Source: Muraenolepis orangiensis
Lineage: Eukaryota; Chordata; Actinopteri; Gadiformes; Muraenolepididae
Direction of reading: 5' to 3'
NCBI GenBank assembly: GCA_027704905.1
Contig: CM051022.1
Span: 8,540,971-8,604,970 of the forward strand
DNA length: 64,000 nucleotides
Shown: in pieces, positions 51,134-62,615 of the stretch
Layout of the letters: every line of letters begins with the position of its first letter
Numbering within the stretch: the first letter of the stretch is position 1
Position numbers and translations under genes: made by a program
Notes under the pieces: generated by a model
What the model saw: the letters and a program-made list of their open reading frames with translations, nothing else
Told to the model about the DNA's origin: nothing
Databases searched by the model: none

Positions 51134-52344
51134 TATCTTTTTGATGCAAAAACAAATATCAGTTTGATACATCACACCGACCCAATGACATGGGCAAAAG
51201 GTAGAATCAAGTTATAATATTTTGACTTTATTTTAAAATAACCGTACTGTAGTACGCAGGTTGTAAGGCAGTTGTGTAACATTGCGTGTCAAGTGTTCAT
51301 ACCAGTTTTCTCACGCACACACACACACAAACAAACACAAAAACAGAACTAAAGTAAACCCTGCACATATACATCTACACATGATACACAGAATACATAA
51401 AAGGGGCATCTTTTTTTATACATTCAAAACATGAGTTTCGGGTTGGTTCAGGTTTCAACCGCCCCCCCTGCTTGGGTCACCCGGGCCGGGACTCACCTGT
51501 GGATCGATCACACCTGCACCAGTTCAAGGTGATTTAAAGATAAGGAACGCACGCCTGTATTCTCACAGCCAACATCTTCTTTTGTACCCTTGTCGCCATA
51601 ACAACACGACTTCACGATTAGCAGTTAGGGGAGACACACTTTTGTTTTTCACCCATTTAGCTTTTCTGAGATTTGACTAGGGATTTCCCCCTCCTCTCCT
51701 CTCCTCTCCGTGATGTTTCCCCATCACGTCACTTCTCACCCACGGGCGGGAGGAAGACCAAGGAGGAGCAGGAGGCGCCCCTTGCACTTCAGGGTGTCAA
51801 CCTGAACCCACAGCAGCTGGCGCTGAGAGACGAACGACGAAGAGGCCATAACGGCACCGTGCGTTTTCTAGCTGTTGCTAAACATTCCTGCCTGCAGTAA
51901 CAGGAAGTGGGGCAGGAGAGTGTTCAAAGTTGGAGGAGAAAAAAAAACAAAAAAAAAACAAAACACAAAATAACTCTGCCAACTGTACACACAAACTTCA
52001 CGTCTTCAGATGAACACAAACGGAAAACAAAGTCAACATTTAACTTGAGAGCCCAGAGGTGGCTGTGGCACGGTCGTTCTTCCAAATCCGTCACAAATGT
52101 GACATCTGGTCAGAATGGCAGAATCAAAACAGCAATACAAATGATTTACCCTCGTTCCAGGGCAGGGCTGAGGGGCATATTGTGAACGCCACACAATCCC
52201 CCAAGTCTTTTATTCCGGGCCTACAGGATATAAGAAGCACAATGGGAGCTGGCAGAAGTCGTAGTGATGTTGTGTAGGCCATCTGTCATCAGGTCCCCGG
52301 GCTATTGTCAGTTAATTTGTAAAGATTCATAGAGGCCTGCGCGC

Positions 52345-52377
<33 letters not shown>

Positions 52378-52585
52378 TGCATACACATATTTCTTTAGCC
52401 CAGTAAATAGACATGGATCGTCTTTTAAGGGTAATATTATATATACAAAAAAAAGGGATAGTGTCTTTTGAGGTCTTTGTGGAAAATCTGATTTTTGTTT
52501 GTCCTCCTCGATGGCATGTTGAAGGTGAGAGGGTGGGGGCTGAGTTCTGTTGGAGGGGGGGTGGGTGGGTGGGGGGGGGGGGGGG
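50330..52585. other. Intergenic DNA and putative med21 3' untranslated region
   Basis: No ORF of interest. It holds a G run (50810-50824), a C run (51061-51072) next to a (CA)n array (51091-51127), and a (GC/GT)n array (52341-52376). A candidate - strand polyadenylation signal (aataaa, forward tttatt) lies at 51228-51233, which would give med21 a 3' UTR of about 1.4 kb. Confidence 0.45.
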
Positions 52586-52712
52586 TGGAGGAGCGGGATC
52601 AGGACTGGCTGGGCGATGGGGGGGGGGGTGGAGGAGCGGGATCAGGACTGGCTGGGCGATGGGGGGGGGGGGGGTGGAGGAGCGGGATCAGGACTGGCTG
52701 GGCGATGGCTGG
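52586..52712. repeat. G-rich minisatellite overlapping the 3' end of med21
   Basis: Three units of tggaggagcgggatcaggac followed by tggctgggcgat start at 52586, 52629 and 52675, separated by G runs of 10-14 bases. The third unit contains the med21 stop codon and last codons, so the other two are copies of the coding end placed in the 3' UTR. Confidence 0.9.
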
Positions 52713-55700
52713 CTGGGCGCTGTGTTGCGGGTGCGGAGCTGGGACTGGGCGATGTCGGCCAGGGCGCTCTGGACCTTCTCCAGCAGCACGTCCCCGCGGT
52801 ACACCACCTCCTCCAGCCGCGCCGCCGCCCCGTGGTTCTCCTCCTCCAGCTGACGGAGGCTGGCCGCCTGGGGAACAAACGGCACAGCAGACATAGCGTT
52901 ATCACCACCACCACCACCACCACCCCCCACCCCCACCTGCAGTCAGGTAGACTATTGGAGCACTGCAAATGCGATTGCCAGGGGAATGGGTTGGTTTTTA
53001 ATGGGTCAGTTAGGAGAAAGTATTTTTCCACTCTTACTTCCTGGAAAAGCAATGTACATTTAAATTGCGGAAACTAGTTAGGGGTCTTTCAACTAAAATA
53101 ACCCATGCTAAAGAGCACCATGTCATAGACCACATGATTGTACAGACGTTTGGGTGTTTGCAAAGGTACTGTGTTCAAACCCCACTATACAAGATTCAAG
53201 ATGTTTAATTGACATTCGCAACAAGTACAATGGAATGCTTACTCCCCATTTCCTCCTGCAGTATGAATTTGCATAATATAACAATAATATGTTCGCAGTA
53301 ATGTATTTGCAGCTTGCACATAGGTCCTCTTTGAGCAAGACGCCTAATCCCTACCGAATAATGAACAACACTGTTTGGTTCAAGGGTCTTTGTAGAAAAG
53401 ATTGGCTGGTAAACAGACCAGATGAAACCATTTAGCAGTAAAGGATCCTACACTCGGTCAACCACATTCAAGTTTAACCATTGGCTCTTTAAACCACCAG
53501 ACCAGTGTAGAGTAGCTCTACCTGAACAGTGATAGGAGTACACACCACTCCAGCATATAGAGCTGGAGGGGAAAGGCAGATAGCACCCCCCCCCCCCCCT
53601 GCCAGACAACCCGTATGAACATGTTCAACACGCAACCACAGAAACGAGAGAGTTGACCAAACGACGAGGAAGCCAATTCATATGCAAATCAGGGAAGAGG
53701 TGGCTATGTGTGGCTATAGCAGAGAGTCAAATCAGAACATATTAACCTGCTTGTTAAGACGTTACAGTAAGGTTGTTAATTTACTTCTACAGGCATCAAC
53801 AGAGAAATTTTCCATTGAACATATCTTTATTTTTGTACTTGAGATGGGCATATTTAACACTGGAGCACAAGCATACAACTCAAGACAGTTTGGCAATGTG
53901 CTCCTGTAGAGAGTATTCCACACCGTTTCACACTGATTATCCAAGTTCCACGTTTATCTTGAACGTAAGTAAAAAAAGTAAAAAGTAAAAGGCTTTTTTC
54001 AAATGCTGAAAAAGATTGAATAACCATAGATCATCTTAATATGTTTCTATGATAATCGGAGACCACCACCACGGTCGGTGTTTAAATTGTGGGTGGGACC
54101 GGAACCTCAGATTCACTAACCGCCTCGGGCTACTGGTTTTGTATGCAAGATGAGCCACGCCCAGAATACATTTCATACTGGAGCCTACCGGTTGAGGGAA
54201 TTCTAGTGTGTGTGTAATTCAAATAACAGGCTTGCTTGAAGTCCCTTCATTGTGCAATTTCTTCTTTTTTTACCCCCCTGCCCAGAGTGAAAAATATAGA
54301 TGGATTTCAAAACCACCTCAATGGCTCAGCCTCATTTGCTCTCCATCCCAATTGGTTCATTTTCCTTCCATTTTGAAAAAACAATGTTTACAAAAGCCTG
54401 TCTGAGCAGTCCTCCCTTATGACTGACAATGGAATCAAACCAGCCGTACCCTCCTTTCATTGTGAGGCGGATAAAGGTTTTACTTTACTTTTAAGTTTAC
54501 ATGATTTACTCAATTAGCCGACACTTTCATCTAAAGAGACAGTAAGTCTTACAGTAAGTACAGATATGTGTTACTCAGGAGCAGAGAGGCGTTAAGGCCT
54601 CAGTCAAAACCTATCTCACCCAGCACCCTTCAGCTGGGTGTCACTGGGTGTGCGACAGTATAAATTGATAATTCTGGCATCAAAACTCACGTCACTGTAC
54701 CACAAGCAGTGAGTACCGAGTAGTAGGTAGGTACTCAGGTATCCCTGCTCTCTATGGCCTGTATGTTTCGTTGAACATCAGGTTATATTGACCAAATTGC
54801 GCCCCCTAGTGGTAAATACATGTATAGAGCAATGTCGGCCTGCTTGCTTACTTGTAGTGCAGCAGTGGATTCCTCGCTGGGTAAAGAGTCAATGAGCACA
54901 TCCACGTCTTTGGCTGTCCGGGCAATCAGGGCCGCAAACAGCTGGGCATATTCTAGAGTTGAAGAAGCACACCAAGCTAAGGAAAATGTCCGATGCCCAA
55001 TTCAACAACACCTCCCATCCCATTGATAATTACATCTTTATAATGTGTATACATGACATGAAAGTCTTTGAAAGAAAGGATGCCACGGCAACAGGTGAAC
55101 ATAACCGTGTGTTGTTTTGCTGATATTACATTTTACTTTATTAACATATGTTTTAAATAAATGGTGGCTGGAAACTGAACCTATAAACATCTCAATTATA
55201 GGTTAAAAATAAATGCTGCGTGATACGGCCCCCACAAACTGTAAAAAAAACAAAAAAAAACTCTTCTGCCATTTAGACTCCAGCTTGTCACACATGTTCA
55301 CAACTCAGTGAATCTCAAGAAAATGTGCAAAAACAACCACGTATGTGAGAGGAAAGACCGAGAGAATGGACTGAGAAATGTCATTTAAAAAAGGTAAGGT
55401 AAGTCATGGTTAATAACAAGGCGTCGGGTCACCTTCTGTGGGGTTGGCCGGCTGGTCCTTGTTGATCGCTGTCTGTATGTTGTTGAACGAGGCAGGTGGT
55501 GCACATTGTTGCAGGACGCCGATGGCGTTGCAAAACTGATCTGCAAGCTGATGAGAATAGCATGAGAAAATGTATTTTAGATTTTTGACACAGTTGAGGT
55601 GCTGTGTACCTGGTTAGTATTTACTATGAACATTTATTATATGCCTTTAACAAAAGCAACATGTGGTGAATTTAGATACAGGTCATTAAGGATGCCTGCA

Positions 55701-56084
55701 TGGAAATCACATCTGTGACACATTCTGGCCACTACACTACTATACTATCCTGCCTGTTGTCTTTGTGGCTGATTAAACGACATACCAAAAACAATCTCTT
55801 CATGCAAAACGTATAGTAGTCCAAGTGTAAACTAAGTAAATGCCCTATAAAACAATGGTAATATACACTACTGTATTATTATTATTATTATTATTTAGTA
55901 GCATTAAGAAAAATGAACACATTACAGGAAGTCATAAGTCATCAAACGGGAAGTAGTTGTATTTAATATATCTCAATATACATTTCCAATACGTCTCCCG
56001 AGGACAGGGCATCAGAAACATACCGATAACAGATAACATACCGTGTTGCACCATTGTGTAACCAACAACCACACCAAACAAACA

Positions 56085-56120
<36 letters not shown>

Positions 56121-56375
56121 GACGAAGTGTAAATAACAAAAACACTCACGACGATAACGTTGAGTGAGAGGGGACGAGCTCAGGACAGTCCCACTTGTTC
56201 ATCATTTAAAATGTATGTGATTTTTCGATTTACCCCCAGCACTTAAACTACGTAAACTATGTGGGGTTTTCACACAACTCTGCCCATGTGTGTAACTAGT
56301 TTGGAATACGGCAAATACAAAAAACTAACCTACCGAATTCACAGCGTCTTGGAGCTGCGTTAGCCGGTCCGCCAT
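52688..56375 (-). CDS. med21: MED21, Mediator complex subunit 21, complete
   Basis: A small helical subunit of the Mediator middle module that pairs with MED7 and links activators to RNA polymerase II. Exons in transcript order: 56375-56334 (MADRLTQLQDAVNS), 55547-55433 (LADQFCNAIGVLQQCAPP), 54952-54852 (EYAQLFAALIARTAKDVDVL) and 52867-52688 (AASLRQLEEENHGAAARLEE...). Phases join and give 145 residues against the usual 144. The C-terminal half is coiled-coil-like, as in the family. The start follows directly from the conserved MADRLTQLQDAVN. The last codons (Pro/Ser/Gln-rich, then stop) lie in a minisatellite and differ from the usual tail. It is divergent from fgfr1op2 across a compact promoter. 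Confidence 0.97.
53190..53300 (-). repeat. Dispersed tail element, inverted copy
   Basis: On the - strand it reads catactgcaggaggaaatgg, then ggagtaagcattccattgta. This is the same 3' end as at 19150-19210 and 26595-26640. It lies in the third med21 intron. Confidence 0.6.
54480..54600 (+). mobile_element. SINE-like 3' end remnant
   Basis: agccgacactttcatctaaa followed by agtaagtcttacagtaagta resembles the common fish SINE end (AGCAGACGCTTTTATCCAAAGCGACTTACA type) with mutations. Similar remnants occur near 21757, 42610 and 55675. Confidence 0.4.
54799..54812 (-). promoter_or_regulatory. CTCF core motif, reverse orientation
   Basis: The - strand reads ccactagggggcgc, an exact fit to CCASYAGRKGGCRS. 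It lies in a med21 intron about 40 bases beyond exon 54952-54852. Its orientation is convergent with the sites at 18344 and 25118. Confidence 0.5.
56089..56115. repeat. (TA)n array
   Basis: About 27 bases of TA dinucleotide in the first med21 intron. Confidence 0.85.
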
Positions 56376-56675
56376 GTTTCGTTTTTATCTTCACACAAAA
56401 GTAATGCCAAAATCTCGCGAGATTACCGCTATCGCAATGACAGCCGCTTGAACCCCAGGCGAGAGATCAACATACTTTACATTCAACCCGAATTCGTCGC
56501 AAAGAAGCGGACGTTTTTTACATTGAGTCATCAAGTATTTATTTTTTAGTAATTGCCGACAGGTCGGGGTCGTTTTCGTCGTTGCGAACAGAGAGGAGGT
56601 GTACTGTTTGTAGCATTAGCTCATTGATGGAAACTATCCCCATACATCAACAGGAAGTTACCGAATAATCTTCCA
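56376..56675. promoter_or_regulatory. Bidirectional med21/fgfr1op2 promoter with TCTCGCGAGA element
   Basis: The ATG of med21 (-) and the first exon of fgfr1op2 (+) are about 300 bases apart. At 56413-56422 the perfect palindrome tctcgcgaga is present, an element known from TATA-less, often bidirectional housekeeping promoters. No TATA box is evident. Both genes are broadly expressed in other vertebrates, which fits this layout. Confidence 0.7.
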
Positions 56676-57164
56676 ATGGCTTCTTGCACTTTGAGCTCTC
56701 CAGGTACAAACTACACGTTATTCTACACATTCTACACGCCACTAATCTATTGTCTTGTGTTCAACATGTCGCCTCGTTACTACTTTTAATGGATCGATTG
56801 ATCCACAAGAGAGCAGCTAAGATTGTTGAGCAAGCTAGCTAGTGGATTAGCTACGTCTTTAGGCTATACGACTATGGTTGAGTGCACTGCAAATACGGCA
56901 GTACCTAGTAATAACAGCTATTACGATAAGTACAACAATGCCTTGTTTAATATAGGTTGAATCGTGTTTCTTAGAAGAAATACAGATGTGTAATCAGTCT
57001 GTTAAGGTGTTCCTGAGAATAACACCTGTTGGGCTGTACATAATGTAAAATGCATAACAATAATGAATTTGCCATTTGCAATAATAGACACAATACACAG
57101 CATTTAATCTATGCTTTTCCTTTTGTGAATCTTCCTAAAACAAAAAGATTCAGTTTTCCCAGGA

Positions 57165-60100
57165 ATGACATGTACACTGGAGAATGTCCTTGCTGATGCC
57201 AAGTCGCTGGTGGAGAGGCTGAGAAACCATGACAATGCTGCAGAGATGTTAATCGAACAGACCTCGTCCCTCAGCAAGCGGGTGGAGGCCATGAAACAGG
57301 TATCCCTATTATAGTGGTATACATACAGTAGTTGCCTTTTCCCTTATGCCTAGTACAGCTATCACGTCACGTCCCTTCAAAACACAGTCCCAATCAACTC
57401 ACTATTCCAGTTGTGTATGAGAGCAGTGTTTCACAACCTTGTCGATGCCTATATGCATAGGGTCAAAGAAGATTGCTGACCTATAAGCTGTAGATATTTT
57501 ATGATGCATTTTCTATTTTGAAGCCTAAATGCGCCTTATTATGCAAACCAATGCCTTATGAATCAGAGCCATGAGGTAATTTCATATGCAAATGGTATAA
57601 CATTCTGAACATGCTGTGCATACACATACACATGTAGGGACAAGAACAACACCAGTAAACCCTGTTATTTAAAATGGCTGTTATTTATAATCTCTTAGCT
57701 GTCAAATTCTTTACAGACATTTTTACTAGACAGACCCGGGTATTCTGCAGCCACTCTTAGCTATGATTAGCTCTTTAGCTAGAGTAGATTAATGAAATAT
57801 TATCTTATTTAAATCCAGACGGCATGTTTGCAGAAAGTCTTCCTTTTTTTTTATGGATAACTGCTACCTCAAAGGAATTACAATATTTATACTCCTGTAT
57901 TTATGCCATTGATTGCAAGACACCTTGAACCCAGAAGTGTGACTTCTGGTTTACTAGGTTAACTGTTAGGTGTATGAGCTGCTTACAAAGTAAGTAGCAT
58001 TGCTGGACTGCTCAAAACTTGTAGTTTTCCCAAAGATGAGTTTGCTTATTATCACAGCTGTTGTACTATTTATTTTGATTTACTATATATTTAGGTGTTG
58101 TTTGTTTCTCCTGAAGGTGGTTGGCTGTCTTGGCTATGCCTCTTTTGAAAACAAAGCCTACCAATAATGGAAATAATATGAAGTGCACAGCTTCTATTGA
58201 ACTGGTACGATGTGGCTGTGTTTATGTTCGCAGTACCAGGAGGAGATCGATGCCCTGAACCAGGTGGCCCGGCACCGGCCTCGCTCCAGCCTGGTGCTGG
58301 GCATCCAGCAAGAGAACCGGCAGATTCGGGAACTCCAGCAGGAAAACAGAGGTAGGACGGTGCTTTGCGTGGAAGAAAGACCAGATTGGCTGGTGATGGT
58401 GCGAGTTGAGTTGAGTTGGGACATGGGGGGGATCGAACCCACGATGCCCTACTGCTTTTGTAATTCCACAAGTGGCCATGACCATTAAGAGACAAAACAG
58501 GTTTACAAGTGTAAGCCCTGGCTGGCATGTGCTAAATTACAGACAACATAGCCGACAGCTCATTTAATTTGTTATGTAAAGACTTTTTATTTTTCTTTAT
58601 TTAAAGTTCCACGTACAGTAGACAAGGTCACCGTGGTTTGATCTAAAATAAAGAATCTACAGCAAGACATAGGAATTGGGAATGAAGAGTTCCAGTGAGT
58701 TTCTCAAACGTACAATGTGTCCTGTCTCCGTAGAGCTACGTACATCCCTGGAGGAGCACCAGTCTGCCTTGGAGCTCATCATGACCAAATACCGAGAGCA
58801 GGTCTTCCGGCTGCTCATGGCCAGCAAGAAGGACGACCCGACCATCGTGACCCAGTTGAAGGAACAGCACACTACAGTGAGACGCGCGCACGTACACACG
58901 CACACATACACATGCACACATTCACATGCACAAACACCCACACAAAAGAGGCAGGAAAGAGGATTGGAGCAACCGTTCGGAACGACATGTAGCGTAGGCA
59001 ACAGGTTCAGAATTGAACCCAGGTGGTGTGTACAGAAGGCCAAAACAGAGGACAAAAACACATGTAGTGTGGACATGGCCTTATAGCATCAACTGACTTC
59101 CCGCATAATGAATCACAGTGCTCTAATTATTTCTCTATGCTTCCTTCACTCTTCAGGAAATGCAAGCGCACATAGACAAGATCAACGAGATGGCCACCGT
59201 CATGAGGAAAGCAATAGAGGTGGACGAGGGCCGGTTATGCGAGGACGAGGAACGGATCAAACAGCTCGAGGTAAGGCTATGTCTCTCGGCCTCTTTAGTC
59301 CCACTGTATGGATTCAAGGCGGCCTTACAGAACTCTGCAGAACTAAATGCTGAGACATGCACCGCACACAAGTCACAAGGGCGTCGCATTGCAGGATGAC
59401 GAAAGTTTTTCTGGGTAAACGCAGTACACATACTTTTCCACAATCTTAAGGAAAGGTTCCAAAGGCCCATATTCATATCCAACTTAGAGGTGTAGGAAAC
59501 ACTAGATGTTTGATGAACAGAGATGTTTACTGATATACAGCTATACACACGCACGCAAACACATTGAAAACCATGAATATTTTTTGTACATTGTGCTTGT
59601 TGTTTACTGCTATGGCAGCGTATTCAAAATGCCTTGCCTTAGATACAGCCACCATGCAATAGCTGTGCTCATGGCCGTGATTTCACCCAGCTTCACTGCC
59701 TTGTTGGTGTTCCTCTGTTGGAGATAACATACCGGTGCTTGAAACCTATCTTACTTACTTACTGTTATTTAGTCATTTCACATTTCACATTTGATTTTTA
59801 AAAGAGCAGACAGGGGTTGGGTATTGCCCAAGGATGTGTCTACTGGATGGGCCACGGACATCTGGGTTCGAAGCCGATGCGTCTCGGTCGAGAGTTCAAC
59901 AACCTAGCCACTACTATGCGATGCCGCGCTATAAATATATAATGACATTTTAAAGATGCGTGTCACAGCGGAGGTTGTTAACATTTTATCCGAAGCGACT
60001 TTGGAGCCAGCCTGAGCCAGCCTAACAATCAAAGCAATTAATGGATTGCTAGTTGTACACGAACATGAATTCACGAGCGAGTCTGGTTGGTTTCAGCTGG

Positions 60101-60234
60101 AGAACAGCGGCCTACGGGAGCTGCTGGGCATCAGCCGGGAAGCCTTCCTGGTGCTGAAGATGGACGACTCGTCGGAGAGCACGTCGCTGTCTGCCCTCCT
60201 GACCAGCACCGACGTCAGCCTACGGAAGAGTTAG
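57165..60234 (+). CDS. fgfr1op2: FGFR1OP2 (FGFR1 oncogene partner 2 / wound-inducible WIT3.0 family)
   Basis: A cytoplasmic coiled-coil protein of the SIKE/FGFR1OP2 family, associated with STRIPAK phosphatase-kinase complexes. Exons: 57165-57299 (TCTLENVLADAKSLVERLR), 58234-58351 (YQEEIDALNQVARHRPRSS), 58734-58876 (LEEHQSALELIMTKYREQVF), 59157-59270 (HIDKINEMATVMRKAIEVDE) and 60097-60234 (DDSSESTSLSAL...SLRKS, stop). The product is 215 residues, matching the shorter of the two known isoform lengths; the extra exon of the longer form was not seen. Most of the protein is heptad-rich coiled coil. The start at 57165 matches the usual N-terminus. An upstream exon ending at 56703 contains an in-frame ATG at 56676 that would add ten residues. 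Confidence 0.96.
59800..60000 (+). mobile_element. SINE remnant with B-box
   Basis: gggttcgaagcc near 59870 is a perfect RNA polymerase III B-box core. The segment ends with ttttatccgaagcgactttgg, a common fish SINE tail. It lies in the last intron of fgfr1op2. Confidence 0.5.
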
Positions 60235-60930
60235 TTGTGGCCCCCCTGACCCCCCCCCCCCCCCCACCCACCACCCCTCCATCTCCCTCTTTCTCTCTCC
60301 ACCAGAGAGCCTCTCGTCTCCCCCCCCCCTCCCCCTCCCCCTCCCCCTCCCCCTCCCACACTCGCATCCACCCATCAAACCCCCAACCCGAGACAGACAT
60401 GCACCATATTCCTCTTGCTGCCTCATAAATGAACACAATCTCCACTTTTTCATTTTTACAACGCCTGTTATTATCCTGTTCTGCCAAGGGGAGCGTTAAA
60501 AGCGACAACTCGGGTCCTTGTTGAACAATGAGTAAAGACGCGTACAAAGGGTCTTAGTAAAGTACTAAAGATTTATGCCAAGTAGATGTAGAGCTGCCGT
60601 CATTTTGGGTGGGGGTGGTACAGTACATATGGACATGCCTCATAGTGCTCCTATAGTCCTATAATAATGAGTGTGATAGCCTTCCGATCCTGCTTCTTCC
60701 ATGGTACATGATCAGCATGAAGCCGCTGAACTCCATCGCTGAAGTTAACCTTCATGCAGAATGCAAAAACACACTCGGAAAGTTGTTGTTAAATTTAAAA
60801 AAAAACAAACATCTATTGGTTTATTTTGTTTCTGTTTGCTAGTGTGCTATGGCTAGCATGTGTGAGTCTGTTGTGTTCAAATGTTAAAATGTTGAAAGTG
60901 AGAATGGAACAATAATAAGTGCTTGATTTA

Positions 60931-60936
60931 AATAAA
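60931..60936 (+). terminator. Polyadenylation signal of fgfr1op2
   Basis: aataaa in gatttaaataaacttgaaac, about 700 bases past the stop, is the best candidate in the 3' flank. 60237-60260 and 60320-60355 are C-rich tracts within the presumed 3' UTR. Confidence 0.5.
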
Positions 60937-60959
60937 CTTGAAACCACCTATTAAATGTG

Positions 60960-61249
60960 TTTTCTTCATTTTACAGTTAAAAAAAATACCCTATTGTCAT
61001 TATGATATAGTATAAATCCATGCTTTTTCTCCTATTATTAATCTATGATCAGTATCTTACTATTTAAACCCAGTTACAATTAATTTAAAAAAATAACAAT
61101 AGCATTAACTTAATTCTTAGACGTTTATTATTAACCAAACATTTATGCAGGACATTGACAGCCACATGTGAATGGGGACCGCAGTGCTTGGCACAAGGGG
61201 GTGCGGGACGCCTGTGGATAATACTAATAATAAGACCGACCCGCTCACA
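60960..61249. other. Short intergenic gap
   Basis: AT-rich DNA between the fgfr1op2 polyadenylation site and the presumed tm7sf3 promoter. No feature is recognised. Confidence 0.5.
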
Positions 61250-61255
61250 TTATGT

Positions 61256-61302
61256 CACGTGAACGTGTGTGCGTAGCCGAAGGTCCTCTCTGCGCATGCG
61301 CA
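61256..61302 (+). promoter_or_regulatory. Presumed tm7sf3 promoter: E-box and NRF1 site
   Basis: An E-box cacgtg (61256-61261) and a perfect palindromic NRF1-type site tgcgcatgcgca (61291-61302) lie about 250-300 bases before the first ATG. The surrounding 120 bases are CpG-rich compared with their flanks. Together they suggest a TATA-less housekeeping promoter. Confidence 0.55.
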
Positions 61303-61552
61303 TCCGTTTGAGCTTGAGTGTCAAAGTCGGAGGGAACCGACCCGACGCGACCCGAACACTGACAGACAGATGGGGATACGGCAGTAGCGAGAGAACCCAA
61401 ACCACAACAACAGAAACAACCGAGAAAATATATTGAATGTGCATATATTTAACTCCGTTATGTTAGGTTCAGGCGGGTGGGGTTGCGGTTTCTGCGTAGA
61501 CTCTCATTGAAGAGAAGACGGAGGCGTTTTTGATTCGGATGAGACGAGGGCA

Positions 61553-61622
61553 ATGTCGCCCTGGACCTGGTGCATTCTGCTGCTGTTCACCCAGTCGGGT
61601 GGAGTTCACACCCAAACAGAAA
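61553..61622 (+). CDS. tm7sf3: First coding exon (signal peptide), probably TM7SF3; gene continues beyond the window
   Basis: ATG at 61553 opens MSPWTWCILLLLFTQSGG followed by VHTQTE, a typical signal peptide (hydrophobic core after a short N-region, small residues before the likely cleavage site). The exon ends at a strong donor, gaaa|gtaagta, after 70 coding bases. TM7SF3 is a seven-pass membrane protein with a long extracellular domain and a cleaved signal peptide. The name rests mainly on its usual position next to fgfr1op2, med21 and stk38l, because signal peptides are not diagnostic. No further exon is seen up to 64000. Confidence 0.55.
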
Positions 61623-62053
61623 GTAAGTAGAGATGGGGTTTCACTGGGGGTGCAAGGTGGATGTGGTTGTTGTTTTTTCTTCCACACAATGCATGTCACT
61701 GGTTCTTTGGTACACCTGTGACACTTCTGTAACTAAAACCAAGTGTGACATGGGGAAAGTGACCTCAGGTAGGCTTCTCCTCCGTAACGTCGACCCTGAG
61801 AGGATATCGCTTCATTTTGACCTATGTTAAACTTTTACTACTCTCTAAGACAGCAAACATGCTCCCTTTTTAGAATATATTGTACATGTGTGCCCTCCTC
61901 GAAAGATCATGTCATATTGGGTCTTTATAAAAAAAAAAAGACCGTTTGTTTTAGACGTGTCTGTGAAACTGGGTTTAAACTGAAGCTGGCGAGAGACCTC
62001 AAACCAGAACGACTGGTGTGATGTCTCTCCCCCGCCCTTCTCCTTGTAGGATG

Positions 62054-62054
62054 A

Positions 62055-62121
<67 letters not shown>
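62054..62121. repeat. (CA)n array
   Basis: About 68 bases of CA dinucleotide in the putative tm7sf3 intron. Confidence 0.9.
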
Positions 62122-62123
<2 letters not shown>

Positions 62124-62346
62124 ACACACACACCCACACCACAAGGGTCATGTGCTGCTCTCTGTCGATGTGTGATGTGTCCAATGGTTTAAAGACGTGT
62201 GGGAAACATGTTCCACTTTCACTGAAGCTATGCCCCCCCCCCCCCCCCATGCCCTAAGCATTTGCAATCATGAATCATGAAACGTCCTTTGTGGACATTG
62301 GACACAGATTGGGCACATAGATCATTATAAACCATGGGTTGTTATT

Positions 62347-62410
62347 CCTTTTAATCCATGCATGTCATTGTGGTTGCAACCAACCACAATGACATGCATG
62401 GATTAAAAGG
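62347..62410. repeat. Perfect 30-bp inverted repeat, 4-base loop
   Basis: The left arm 62347-62376 (ccttttaatccatgcatgtc...) and right arm 62381-62410 (...gcatggattaaaagg) are exact reverse complements. They are separated only by caac. Confidence 0.95.
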
Positions 62411-62470
62411 CCATGTATACACTTGCAATCATTTTAGTAGCGTCTTATCAAGAGAGAGAGAGGGAGAGAT

Positions 62471-62510
62471 AAAGTGACATGATGATTACACTTAAACATC
62501 ATGTCACTTT
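62471..62510. repeat. 14-bp inverted repeat
   Basis: aaagtgacatgatg (62471-62484) and catcatgtcacttt (62497-62510) are exact reverse complements around a 12-base loop. This second hairpin lies 60 bases after the 30-bp one. Confidence 0.9.
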
Positions 62511-62584
62511 GGAGACTTTAATCTAATTAAAAGAGTGCCTACTAAAGAGTAATGTGCAAATAAAATCAATACTTTGTTGTGTGG

Positions 62585-62615
<31 letters not shown>

